From NCBI GenBank assembly GCA_030407085.1, contig CM059586.1, positions 36,893,501 to 36,957,500 on the forward strand: 64,000 bases of DNA, written 5' to 3'. How positions within the stretch are numbered: position 1 is the stretch's first letter; every line of letters begins with the position of its first letter. Below, piece after piece: positions 26,560-39,107 of the stretch. Both the position numbers and the translations under genes were made by a program. The notes beneath the pieces are model-generated. The model was not told the DNA's origin and searched no databases. It was given only the letters and a program-made list of their open reading frames with translations. The stretch comes from Trichopria drosophilae. Lineage: Eukaryota; Arthropoda; Insecta; Hymenoptera; Diapriidae.

Positions 26560-26890
26560 TTATCTCTTATATTGTTTAGGTTGCGAATTACGAATCTGGA
26601 GTTTTCAATTCAAAATACCGGATCTATTATGGCCAACAATAATTGAAAACTGATTGAATTTTAGAAAAATGACATCAGAATCGGAATTATCGACCCAGAA
26701 AACCTCCGAGTCCTAATTTTCACAAGCTTCGCTCAGTTTTTTCAAATGTTGTCCGCTATTTGGAATTCGCCATTTTAAATTTCACAAAATTGACACCAGA
26801 TTTGTAATCAGCGATCCCGCAAACTTTATGGATGTATAGTTTGACATAATTTTTCAATTCTCAAAATTGTAGATTTGAAAGAGTTAAATA
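26560..26890. repeat. Approximately 120-bp dispersed repeat cluster
   Basis: The phrases TGTCCGCTATTTGGAATTCG and CCAGATTTGTAATCAGCGAT are typical of the family, and neighbouring degenerate units read CGGATCTATTATGGCC and CGGAATTATCGACCC. Confidence 0.6.
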
Positions 26891-27293
26891 TACTAATGAA
26901 AATGTTTGCCTAATGTACGACATGGTCTTTGCTGTACATAAAAAACGATATCCGTGATGTGAAAATAAAAAATCTTGGTTTATAAAAAAGAAAACAGCAT
27001 ACATTGATATTAAAAGTAAAATTAAAATACAACATTTCCATAAAAAGACAAATATACAAGAAAATGTTCGCTAATGTTGAAAGTCTGGACTGAGACGTAT
27101 GTATATAATGTTTACCCAGTTTATTCTTTTCTGGTGTAAGTTATTTTGTTGTTTGAAACTTTTACTTTGTTCATATAACAAGAATTATATTTTAATAAAT
27201 TTTTGTACTTGCAATTGGAATCTTCTTTTCTTCAGAATGCATTAGCGATGAAAATCAATTCATTGCGGGGATTATTATAAATATATAACAAAA

Positions 27294-27311
27294 GGTCACT
27301 TTAAAGTGACC
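27294..27311. other. 18-bp perfect palindrome with AGGTCA half-sites
   Basis: GGTCACTTTAAAGTGACC is a perfect palindrome. With the preceding A it forms AGGTCA and TGACC arms separated by 8 bp. A nuclear-receptor site is possible but unproven. Confidence 0.4.
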
Positions 27312-28978
27312 AATATACTTTCTTAGCTTAAATTCTCGCTATAGCCCAGACATACTATTGTCTTCTTAGTTGTTTTATGTTGTTGTAAACATTTAATAGA
27401 ATAAAATAAAGCTCTTTCGTTGAAATATTCTTTTTCGATAAGTAGATTCAGGGCTGTGATATAACTTTACTAAGCATACGTATGACTTTTTATCTGGGCC
27501 AACTAGCCGTTCAATTACAGTTTAGTATTCAGTCGCACCCACCAGGTGTTAAACTGTCCAAGTAGGTTTATCGCCTATTTATTGTGCATCAGGCGATATC
27601 AGCACTCCCCGCATTACTTTTCTTTAACTACACTGAATATTCGAAGTAAAAACTATCACAAAAAGAACTTGCTTTAAAAAGGCGTTACTTAGTACTGCTA
27701 TTATATAAGTTAAATTATGATTCGTGACCAGTAGAATAAAAGAAATACGCGAATTGTAACAACTTTTTGCATTATTGGATCATTAATTCCAGTGTCATAC
27801 ACCAACTTTATGCATGTGAAATATTGATGGAAAATAACTTTAAACGTATTATTACATAAGTTTTGTTATTGCGGAAATTTTTTTATTAATAAGAAGTGCG
27901 CGTATTTTTAAACTCGAAATTATTAAATGATAAATAAATATTTGATGTACGTTTTAGACGAGCAAATCGCGATGTTTTTGTGAAGATAACTATTAATTTT
28001 TCTATTTCGAAATTAATGTTGCAAATCGAAAGGTCCCATCGAATCTTGCCACTTTAATGGTCCTATTTTTTTTTCGGGAATCTTAAAATAATCTAACCTT
28101 TCTATCGTGACCTTTATAAAATGAATGGTGATTTTTTTTAGTAAAATTGGCATTATATCTGATTGAGCGCCGAGTTTCTGTCATAAAAGAAAATTAGCTA
28201 GAAGAATTAAAAGTCTGCATCACAAAAACATCGTGATTTTCTCGTCTTAGACGTACAAATATTTATTTGCAATTTAATAACAAGTTCATTTTCTCGTTCA
28301 TAAATAACAATAGTAAGGGGCAATGGGGAAAAACAAATCGCATTAAATATAATCTGTAATTAAAAATGTTCCAACAACAACACGTAGTAACTAAACCAGA
28401 ATTTTCTTCGAAATTTTAACAGTTCATTTACTCGTTTTTGAACAGACTTGTAGAATACAGAAAATTTGCATCATTTCTGGTAGAAATTACTAAATTTTAT
28501 AGTAAATTTTACTGCTTGAATAGTAAAGATTCGTTATAGTCAAAACAACTTATAATCATTTTTATCGAAAAGAATGGCAGTTTTTTTCTTTTGGCAAGTT
28601 TGATTATCATCTGGAATGGTAAATTTTTGTTCGTGCACTAGAATAGTATAATACCACAGAAAACCGCAGAGCCAGTTTTGTATGAAATGTTCGATTAATT
28701 TTTTAAAACAGTGGTATGTATGTTATTTTTTATAACAAAATAAAAAATTATTAAAAGAAATAATAGTGTTACTGTAAACAAATTTTTAAAATATTTATTT
28801 GACTAGTTTAAAAAAAAAACTATTTTTAACTTGTCAAATTTCGGAAGTCTTGCAAAGCTATTTTAAAAACAAGCTTTTGTCCAATAAGATTGCTGTATAC
28901 ATGTGTATTCCGGTAGACCGCAATCTTATTGTATGACGTCATAACGTGGAAAACCCCGGATCTACAGTGAGATGAATC

Positions 28979-29178
28979 AGGACGACTAAAGAAATTAGTT
29001 AGTTCAACTAACTAAACGTAACATATGCAAGCAATAAAATGGTTACCTCTACCATTTCAAATCCAATCAACTGCAAATAGTTGTCGCAACCAATTTGTCG
29101 TCAGGATCTCAAACTATGTCGATTAGTTAGGGCAACCAATTTATTCATTATCCTAACCAAGTGGTTTTTTCCGTGCAC
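28979..29178. mobile_element. MITE-like repeat with ACCAATT motifs
   Basis: It contains GAAATTAGTTAGTTCAACTA, GCAACCAATTTG, GGGCAACCAATTTATTCATT and an end GGTTTTTTCCGTGCA. This phraseology recurs at 32080-32398 and 34087-34940. The borders are approximate. Confidence 0.5.
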
Positions 29179-29180
29179 AA

Positions 29181-29560
29181 TTTGAAAATTGAAAATGGCA
29201 GATTTAAGATGGCTGACCGATTTGTTTAAAGTTATTTTATAGAAATGAAACAGCGTGAAAGTGGGTACTCGGTTGTTTTCAGGGACGCTGCTGACGAGCA
29301 TGACTTCAGATTTTGAACATTAAAATTGTAGATTTCAGATGTTGGAACCCTTGACTTAAATTATATAAATTAGGACTTAGGGAACCCGAAAAGGACCAAA
29401 TTTAATCCCGATAAAGTAAACTTTTATATTTCGGTTGGCCATCTTGTATCCATCGTTTTGAAATTTCAAAATCTGTGTTCAGATTCGTAATTAGAGGCTT
29501 TGAAAACTCCTATACATCAACTTCCATATGAATGAAAGTTTCTTAAATAACGATTTTTTT
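29181..29560. repeat. Approximately 120-bp dispersed repeat, copies in both orientations
   Basis: GAAAATGGCAGATTTAAGAT (29190) is in the minus orientation. TCTGTGTTCAGATTCGTAAT followed by TAGAGGCTTTG (from about 29470) is in the plus orientation. Confidence 0.55.
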
Positions 29561-30399
29561 ATCTTAAGAAGGCTGTTTTTAGAATTTGTTTATTGTATCA
29601 TTAAATAGACAATGATTTTAAAAATTGCAAATATATTTTCATTTTGTAACATCTAGTGAACAATTCGAAAATTGTATAGCCAATCGTTCCCTAACTTTGG
29701 ACATCAAATGTATGGATATAATGTTCAGTAGTGGATATCTGTAATACATTAACAATTTTTTAAATTATTTATGCATTGACTTGCAGAATTCAATAAATAA
29801 GATACGATTTTACAATAAAGTGCTTCCTATTACAATAAACTGATTCTAATTTATGTTTTCGGTGTTTATGTCTGCGTTTATTACAGACTGCCTTAGGTCA
29901 AACTTAATACCCATCAAAAAAATGAATGCTCTAGTAAAACATAAATTCTAAATGTGAAACAATACTACATCATAAACCTGCTTACTTCATTTTTAATCTG
30001 AGTTCAAGGTTCATAGTCTGCCTATAAAGATTGTATTATGATTTTTAAGGCGTGTACTATTATTAATTTTATTACCCAATTTCAGTTTCCTAAATGCATT
30101 ATTTGATCAGATTCTTATCAGTTCTCAGGTATCGTATTACATTATAACAATAAAAATATGCAAACAGAAAAACTGTGATGTAAATAAACCATGTTTGAAA
30201 ATATTATCTCAGGTGTATTTTCATACTGAATGATGATTATCACAAAAGAGCAGTAAAATGATATCATTTCTTCTTTTTGTCCGCGTTATTTTCAATAAGT
30301 TATGTTAAAGTTGCCAACGGCTTTTTATTTAGTAATGACGACGCGCGACGTCGGATAAAAACCAAATTTTCATTATTTTTTGGCCTTGACCCTAGTCGA

Positions 30400-30480
30400 A
30401 AATGCGACCAGTTTCTGGCTACTTTTCTGGTCTGTATGCTATAATTAATGTAGCCCAGAAAAACTGGCTAGAAATGGCTT
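30400..30480. repeat. Small inverted repeat with CCAGTTTCTGG arms
   Basis: CCAGTTTCTGGCTAC near 30409 is inverted as GTAGCCCAGAAAAACTGGCT near 30451, with about 30 nt between. It could be a MITE remnant. Confidence 0.4.
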
Positions 30481-30769
30481 AATTTTCTTCCAGTGGAGTT
30501 GTAGGTTGCTATAAAAGAAAGTATTTTCTAGTATTGTTTTTAAATTTTAATGAATATTTCGAAAGAAGTCCTAAAATTTCAGCTCGAAAGACAATGAAAG
30601 TTTTGACTTATACTTTCTCCAATGATCCATTAATAAACAAGGTAAACTTATCAAGTTAACATCTTTAAAGGATATATATAAAATAGATCGATTTTAATTC
30701 TCCATTGAAACGCTAGTAGAAAATGGCCATTAGATATTTATACACAGAAACCTGAAGCAAGTTCGTAAA

Positions 30770-31200
30770 GACGTAATTCGCATAATAATTCGCGATGAAC
30801 GATTCACGCGCGATAGGAATGAAACTTGCACGGTTCATGCCGAAGAGCTGTTCGCGTGATTAGGCCAGTTTCGACCGCACGGAGCGATACTTTACACGCC
30901 AGGGCTAAAACTTTGTTATTTCTCCTATAAGAGGTCACGGGTCGTTTTGGATCATAGTCAGATTGACGTCATCTAGTACCGCCCACGATTTCGAAGGATT
31001 ACGTGATAAGATCTACCGGAAGGCTAGGAATTCACGAAGGTAAATTCAATTTTCCCGCACTCGACGTAATCAGAAGACGTTTTTATTATCGGAAAATCGT
31101 GAGAAATCTTTTAAGACGACCTGAAAGTCTTGGAGACTCGATAATTTGATGCACTCGGAATCACGAGAAATGTATCGCAGTTTCGTGCGCTGACTTAATG
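30770..31200. promoter_or_regulatory. GC-richer non-repetitive island, possible enhancer
   Basis: The balanced sequence has no open frame. It includes the full CRE-type palindrome TGACGTCA (about 30964), AGGTCACGGG and several CGCG motifs. The contrast with surrounding DNA suggests constraint, but conservation was not tested. Confidence 0.25.
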
Positions 31201-32079
31201 GAATAATGGGATATTACGTTTTATTGTTTTAGAAAAAATGAAAAGCTAAAATCTGTGGACCGGAAGGCCATGAATCACCTGTTGATATTACAGGATAGGT
31301 TATTCTGATATTATATGATACTTAATGGGAGAAACTATAATATATTGTAACTATCTCTGATATTACATACCAAAACAAGTATTTCATACCACTTTTAGTA
31401 CAATGGAATGGACATATAACCATGTATTGGTTGATTGTGAGCATGGGGCTGGCAGTGCCTTTAATACGCAATGGAAACTGGTATCGCCTATTTTGTGTCT
31501 AGACTCGAAGGTATGAAGTAATCCGCACGATGTCGCCAGAAGCACGGTAGTCTCCCTACTCCCTGATAATCGATTCCCCAGAATCTCTATTCACCTCAAC
31601 ACTTATTGCGATTTTCTGATATTACCAACCGTTCATATTGCGTAGCTTAGAAGGAATGAACCTGAAACTAGCCCACACTTTCCAGCCCACACTTTTATAA
31701 TTTCTCCTTTTTATATTTCTATTACGCCTGTATTTTAAGAATTTTTTCACAAATTTAGTGTTATATATGGCTTTAATTGTTAGGACCACCTGATGTATTC
31801 ATACGATGTTCGTCTTTGGTCATGAGCACCATGGGCTAGAAAGTATGGGATAATTTCAGTCTCATTAGAAAGAAGGTAGAAACGAACGGGGAAAAACACA
31901 ATTATCGGGACTATTGTGGGGACTACAATATAATGGCTGCGCTACTATGCGGTTTAGTTCAATGACCTCAAAAATAGTACTACCAAAACTCGGTCGCTGC
32001 CACTCCCGTGGTTAAAATTAATTTTGTCGCCCTAGGGCTGTCTCAAGTCACCCTGAAAAGGTTTCATCGATAAACATTC

Positions 32080-32398
32080 ACTTGCCAGATGAAAATGCAA
32101 AGAGACTGTAATGCGTTACTCTATCGTTCCATTAAACAGAAGGCGTGGTGGGTGACTTTTAGTCATGATGAGGTTCCATGGAAAACTTCCATGACCCAAC
32201 CACTACAAAACCTACAAGCAAATAACGAATTGGTTCATAGGAAAACCAACTGTGAATCGCTTAGAATTATTTTGTTGGGAGCACCAACAAATTGCTTAAA
32301 CTGATCCTCCCACCAATTTATTTGCGAGATATCAACGTACTAATCAATAAATTGGGCAACCAATTAGTTGATTTACCTAACTCGTTTTTTTCCATGTA
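32080..32398. mobile_element. MITE-like repeat with ACCAATT motifs, second copy
   Basis: It shares GCAACCAATTAGTTGATTTA and a TTTTTTTCCATGTAA end with 28979-29178. A 71-codon frame inside it is not a credible gene. Confidence 0.45.
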
Positions 32399-32708
32399 AC
32401 CTAGAATATATAATAAAATCTCATAATGCTTTAAAACAGCTAAAATCATTATTTAAAATTACCAATATACATAAATTATAATATTTTACGTCATGATGAT
32501 TTGTCAAAATAATTTTTAGAATAACAACATTTTTTCTTATGATATTTTGAAATAATATTTCGTGTTGAAATATTCGTGGCATAATATTTTATGAAATAAA
32601 ATTTAGACGTGGAATCCTAATAAATAAAAAAAAAACGAAGACCATATTTACAAATGATGATTTATAGCAAATATCTTTATCTAATACATGGGTTGTGAAA
32701 TGGCCGTT

Positions 32709-32800
32709 CTATCTATCTATCTATTTATCTTAAAATCTATCTTTTGTGATGGTTGCAATTCCCTCCCCTCTGGGGGCAAGTGGGGCGCAAGGGGGGGGGG
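32709..32800 (+). repeat. CTAT microsatellite and poly-G patch
   Basis: CTATCTATCTATCTATTTAT at about 32709, then a G-rich stretch ending in ten G at 32791-32800. Confidence 0.8.
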
Positions 32801-34086
32801 CGAAAATCTTAATTGTCAAAAAAAGATCGTGTGCGGAGGCTTATTTGAAATGTATTTTCGAGACGAATACAGAATATTAGTCATAATGGCACTGAACCCA
32901 TTTTTAGAGGAATTATTCGACCTCCACTGGACTTATGTTGCCATTTAAGATTTTCGACTCCTTACAGGTCGCAACCCCCCAAAAATATTGATTTTTGAAA
33001 AATCGTTTCACGCGTTTTTTTTAAATATCGATGGTTTTCAAAAGTCATTAAATACGCTGCCGGACTTTTTGTCATCACCGTTTATAGTGCATAGGTTCAG
33101 AAAAATCGACGTAAAATAATATTAAAAAAAAAAGTGTCTCTTTCTGTAAATGGTCTTATTCATATTACATCTTACTTTCGGTCAATTTTTTACTTAATTC
33201 CAGATTTTTGTCGCATTTTTTCCATTAATTTAAGTATTGCCTTTTACACGGTACGTACCATATATAATCATAAATACTTAATACAACGAATAACACGGAA
33301 CGATTCTAAAAGTAGAATGATGGAGTGTGTAAGCAGTAATTATTTAAAATGTTTAAAATTACCGTTTAGTAGAATTTAAAAAAATTATTACCATTTTACT
33401 AAATCGACGTAGAACTGTAGAACAATTTCGTGTGGTGAGGTACCGCAAACCCGTTAACGTCAATGCATAATATAATAGTATTAATAGACAATAGAATCTA
33501 AACACTATCAGCTAATGAAAGGCTGATTGGTCAGCCGGGTAATCTGGTGCAGACATCGTAAACTTATTGATCGAATTCAAATTAATTGGGGTGGACTTCT
33601 TCAGTATCACGTGGCTCTTTAGCCTCGATGTAACACCTTCGTATCTACATTAATGTCGACATTAATAAATTACAAAACACATTTAAAATACAGAAAAAGA
33701 AATCATAGAATTTTTTGTTATTTAAAAACTTATTTTCAACGTTTATAAAAGGGCATATTTTCAACGTTGCGGATTTCGGAAGAAGTAACCATGCTTGCTT
33801 GTGTTACCAAGATAATTTAAAATATTTTCGACTTTTTAATTTAAATTTAAATTTTATTACAAAAATTACAGTTGATCTTGTGATTAGCTAATTCAATATG
33901 ACGATAATGTGATTAATTAGTTGCTCACAAAAAAGTGAAATGTGAGGAGTGAAAATCAAACTATTTAACCTAACATTTTCAATTTCAAAGGAGTCAAGTA
34001 TTAATCTAAAGAAGTACATTTGCCGTCTTTAAAGTTAATAATCTATACCTAATTGGAATCGCTCGGACGATTTAAGTTGTGTAAAC

Positions 34087-34940
34087 ACAGGGAAAAAACC
34101 ACGTGGTTGGTGTATTGAACAAATTGGTTGCCCCAATTAAACTACTTAGTTGAACCTCGCCATTAGAAAAGATAACCTGCCACTAATAAAACAATACAAT
34201 GCATGATGTTTCACAAAGTATTTGTTCACAAAGAATTGATTCGCAATGATGTTGGGCAACGTGGAAAAAAGCAATGTTTTTTCAAGAACCGGGTTCCCCA
34301 CTTTCCATTTCTTCGTGGAAAATTCTCCGACAAACTGGGAAAGCGTCATTGCTGAGAGGGTCGTCTGTGTATAATTGATCAATTTAAAGTTATAAAGATC
34401 AGAATAGTATTTTATTAAATTGTGTAGCGACATTCATGGTTATTTGTAAATCTTGTATATTTTTCCATATGGTTCCAACAGCTCTGGAGCCAGCTTTTAA
34501 CAATAATCATTTTAAAGGTTCTGTTTATTTCTTCAGCTATCACAAAATAAAATTTGATAATAGATTGAATATTAATTACCTTTAAGCGTTTGTATGAGCC
34601 ATTCGTATCTCTAAGTTTTTAGAACTGACGCGCTTTCTAGATTTATGAAATTCCAATTACTGTAGAAAAGCTGTGGACACGATTGCATGCAGACGGCAAA
34701 GGAGATCAAAGGCACAAAAGACATGGAGCTTTCTGGTGTCTTACAGTTGGTTAGGATACCAAATAAATTAGTTATTTTTTCAAATTGCATTTAACTACGT
34801 GGTCTAGCTGATTGAAAATGAAAAAGGAACTAATCCCAGTTTATTTCATTAGTTCTATGAAACAAGTAAATAGTTCTAATAGCCAACTATGATCCAATTA
34901 ATTTGAAGTTGGTCGTTCCATCCACCTCGTTCTTTTCGTG
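34087..34940. mobile_element. MITE-like repeat with ACCAATT motifs, third copy
   Basis: The left end ACACAGGGAAAAAACCACGT then GGTTGGTG has a loose inverted match on the right (CATCCACCTCGTTCTTTTCG). The internal phrases AACAAATTGGTTGCC and TCCAATTAATTTGAAGTTGG fit the family at 28979 and 32080. The borders are approximate. Confidence 0.4.
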
Positions 34941-35539
34941 CGTTATAACAATTTTAATACCGGGTAAAAGATTCTTAAAATTTACCATCATGTACATCAC
35001 ATATGATGTGTTATTTGTGGGTGTCTGTTCAAATGACATAGATAAATGTCCCGGGTTTCGGCCATATATTAACAGTATTATAGATCCCAATAATTGCGAC
35101 TTTATCCGAGATTGTTTTTGTTTTTGGTAGAATCATCCAACTATCTTCTTCCATGAATGAAGTTATGTATTTTTATAAAGTGTTTAAAATAAAATAAATA
35201 CTGCTAATTCATATAATCGCGTGATAACATTCTACTTTCTTTCCAAGAATAATGCATGATGACTCATCTGTTTGACGTTGCAATGAGTATCGCGGAATTA
35301 CTACTCGCGTGCTGACCAGCACTAATACCTGCTATTCATGTTTTAATTGAATGCTCAACTAATAAATATTGAATTACACCGAAGTTTACGCTGAATTCCA
35401 CATATATTGTTAGATTATCAGTACGAAAAACCTGCTGAAAGATTCAGACACTATTTTAAATATTGATCAGTGAATTACTTAGTTGTCCGAGATATAGCGA
35501 CAACGGTCGTAATTTAATGAAATGCCTAAACGTTAAAAT

Positions 35540-36060
35540 ACGCGACTAGACATGTCTATATTTTTATGCAATCACGAGCATCTCGTTTCGACGTAATGAT
35601 AAGCAAATAAGACTGATCAAGCGACGAACGAATGGCAATTCTGTGTATCAAACAGGCCGCGTAAAATCATTGCTTTGAGACATCATTGTATCGATCGTCC
35701 AAAATTCAACAGTGTGTAATTATCAATCCTTTGCTTACAACTCGGCTGAAATTGATTGTTGTGCCGCCTGTCTTTGGCACTGAACGAGATTGAACGGTGA
35801 CCTTGACTTTTCCCTGGCTGATAGGGAAAACAATATACTTAGGCCTTGCAACGAAGACATTTTTTCGCTCTAGTTGTTTTTCGCCCCCATCAGTCACTAC
35901 AACGAGAAAATCGATTTGCTAATAACGGGAGCGAAACACTCCCAACAACCACACGCGATCGTGACGAATGGCTCATAGGTGCGTTCTCACAATTGTAAAT
36001 GCATATTTAAAGCGATGATTACCAGGCTGTTGCGAATTAGATGGTATCGACCTGTTACAT
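35540..36060. promoter_or_regulatory. GC-richer non-repetitive island
   Basis: Sequence such as GATCAAGCGACGAACGAATG and CACACGCGATCGTGACGAAT stands out by composition. No exon signal was found. Regulatory function is a guess. Confidence 0.2.
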
Positions 36061-36599
36061 AGGTCAGTCAAAGTCATAACTTTGGAAGGTTATACTTTCA
36101 ATGCCGTTTCTATTGTTTCAAAATAAACCTCGAAGTCGGTGAGGTATAATGACTTCAAGCGATGACAACAGAAAATTGCATTTAGTAATTTTCCCATTGT
36201 CTTGTTCATACAGAAGTGCCTAGCATAAACGTAGTCGTAGACCAAAGTTGGTAGAACAATTACTACGTGTGATAAATTACTTTACGACATGCATAAAGTC
36301 AACATTGCTGTATCAAAAAAAGAACGTTACCGTTTCTCAGTGTCAACCATGAGGAGATGAATTAGAATGTTCATTATCAAGGATAAGATATACTCAACAT
36401 TAAATATTTGATGTCAGATTAGTGTTAGGTTACTTTCGTTTAAATTATTTTCAAGAAGAAAGTGATAAAACCACACCTTGATGCTAAACGGTCGGAAAAC
36501 AGAGACTTCAGTTCTTGTATATAGTTCTTTATACAGTGAAGCATGATTAACTAATAAGTTAATGTTAGTTAATAAATAAATGTTCACTTATAACCCATT

Positions 36600-36900
36600 G
36601 TGGCCCATATTTTAAAATGAACGGAGATTTATGAAATTTCAAAGACGCTGATTATGAATTCGAAGCCAGTTTTGATTATTTTAACAAGTTTAAAATTTTG
36701 GGATTGTCAAAGTTAGTTTTCAAAAATTTAAGTGCTTTAATCCATCTGTCATATTGGATCCATTTTGAATAGTTTAAAACTTAAATTCGTGCTCGGCGTC
36801 TCCAGTTTTGAGTGAATTCGTTAAATTTAAACAAAAATCGTTCGAGTTATTGTAGATTTGTTATTTTTAATTCTTGAAACTTGATAACAGCGACTTAAAA
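36600..36900. repeat. Approximately 120-bp dispersed repeat copy
   Basis: CATATTGGATCCATTTTGAA and GACGCTGATTATGAATTCG are family phrases in two degenerate units. Confidence 0.5.
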
Positions 36901-37552
36901 TTCGTAACTACCCGAGTAGACATTTATTAAGCCCCTGATAGCGCGCGTTACGCTGCGGCTAGATCATGATAAAACTTAATAAACTTTTGCTCGGGCAGTT
37001 ACTCCGTAAGTTCGAAAGTTATAATTCACCAAAGCTTTATTGAACAATTCTTTTTCTTCAAAATACAATTTATTAAAGTAAATTTAGGATTATTCATCAT
37101 TTTGTGTAAATGCATTTATAATATTTGTGATATTCCACGATGCCGCGTTGATCGTTGTACACTGAGAAAAAGTTTCTGAGTGAACCTACTCGATGCATTT
37201 AGTTTATTTATGATTACGTTAATAATTTATTCTGGTTAATATAACCGGAAAATATTTACCAGAAAGATGTGTGCCCCTTTTTCTGATTAAATTTACTTTT
37301 TAAATTTATATTTAAACACAATTTTGTTATTAATTTTATTGGTGGAGGAATCAGAAATTCTTTCATACGCGGTGAAGTAGACAGTGCACTGGTACCCAAG
37401 AGGGCAGAGGTCACAATTTTGCTAGATTTGTAAAAGATTTCCAAAACTCTCGGTCATTTTCATATTTCGGCTAATATTGTTTAACTATAACATCAGTTAT
37501 TAGATTTATTTGAATTGAGCTTTATGATTATTAGAAAAATAGTACACTCTAA

Positions 37553-38677
37553 GAACAGTCATCTTGCTGCAAGTGGAATATACTTGCCGCAAATGGATAA
37601 TCCACTTGATATATGAGTAATCTGATTTCTTCTTACCGCAAGAGGACAATCTTTTTGAAGAGAATCCGCTTGCTGCAAAACGATTTTATATTTGCATCAA
37701 GTAGCATATCCACTCCAGAACTATACATTTCCAGCAAAGAGATTGTCATTTTGCTACTAATAGAAAAAATGAGATTCGTGTGCAGTAATTGTAGAATGTA
37801 GACTTAGATGTTCAACACTTACAGCATTTAAAACGCACTCATGTAACAAGCCATTGTAAAAAATAATTGATCGGTCTGCATACAGCCTTCGGATATATAT
37901 TTCCCAACGAAAAATTTGTTAACCTCCAAAAATCTACCGCACGTGGTACTTAATTGAAAGTATTTATTTAAATAAATTTTCAATTTCTCTTTTTTAGCAG
38001 GTTATGTATCTCTAGGTGAATTTTAGGTTAAGCTCCCAATTCGACATAACTCCTTGCTCATTTTGTATAGTTGTTTATAAAGTATACAATTAAATAATAT
38101 ATGACATAATAAAATAATAAGAACTGACAGTTCTAATATCCACAAAATATCAAGACCTGTTTGGCTCACAATTTATTACAAGAAACATTTATAAATATAA
38201 CGGTTCTAAATACATCAGGGTATACCTCGACAATGATCTGTCCTTTACATTTTGCCAAGGTATTTTTTAGAATTCGTATAAATATATGCACATTAAAACT
38301 GTTCTCAACTCCAATAACAAACATTGAATGAATAGAGTATGTTATTCAATTTTGTTGACATAAATGGAGTTCATGTTTTATATTAGATTTCAATACATAT
38401 TATCTCACTATCGACGCACCGTAGTTTTGTTACATTGGTTTCGTTAACATGGTTTCGTTATACACATGCAGACTGTATTGTGCACTATTCATGTAGATCC
38501 ACTTGAGCCAGGCAGATTTCTTCTCCCGTCAAATGGAATTCGCTTTTGCGGCAAAATGATTGCTTATTTGACGTCAAAAAGAATTTCTTTGACGGAAGTG
38601 GAAATATGTTTGCCTCAAGAAGACAGTGATCAAGAGGACGATCCTTTTACAGGAAAACAATTATTTCTAAGAGTGTA
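37553..38677. mobile_element. Element with TACACTCTAAGAA ends and TTGCNGCAA subterminal repeats
   Basis: The left end TACACTCTAAGAA (37553-37565) is inverted as TTCTAAGAGTGTA (38665-38677). Near the left end TTGCTGCAAG, TTGCCGCAAA, TTACCGCAAG and TTGCTGCAAA recur. Near the right end TTTTGCGGCAAAA and TTGCCTCAAG occur, along with GTGGA and GTCAAA repeats. The 70-codon frame at 38466-38678 is a by-product of the end. Outside it, ATTTATTCTGGTTAA (about 37226) is inverted near 38684, so an older element may surround it. Confidence 0.6.
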
Positions 38678-39033
38678 AATTTAACCAGAATTTATTGTTA
38701 ATTTAACCTAAAATGGCAGTCACAGAAGCGCAAAGAAACTTTTCTAGTAACATATTCTGGTTATTTTAAAAGTTATAGAAACCGTCTAGTAAATAACCTT
38801 AATTTGTTTTATTTGAGCAATGTTAAGATTGTGTACCAGTGTAATGGAAGTTACCGACAGAAAAAGAGATTACCACAATTTGATCAATATTGGATCGAAA
38901 TCGGTCGGATCCAAAAGTGATCTACACTATAGCCTAGTTTTGAGACAATCCAGGACCAAAATTGGACGACTTCTTGAACAAAAATAAATAATTATTTTTA
39001 TTATATTAAATGCAAATAAATATTAAAAAAAAC

Positions 39034-39107
39034 TTGGACCGACATGGACTCGAACCCCAGTACTCCGAATAACAGTCCACGCTCTTAACCGCTCAACCAC
39101 GCTTCTT
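39034..39107 (-). tRNA. tRNA-Asn-like gene, probably pseudogene or SINE head
   Basis: The minus strand has an A box TGGTTGAGCGG (39089-39099) and a perfect B box GGTTCGAGTCC (39046-39056) at normal spacing. The loop CTGTTAT gives anticodon GTT (Asn). A T-run terminator follows. However, the T stem has a G-A mismatch, the anticodon stem is imperfect and the acceptor stem does not pair, so a functional tRNA is unlikely. A tRNA-derived SINE head or decayed tRNA fits better. Confidence 0.5.

Noticed and set aside
38466..38678. 70-codon acidic-ended frame
   Set aside because: It ends within the inverted terminal repeat of the 37553-38677 element. No family is recognised.
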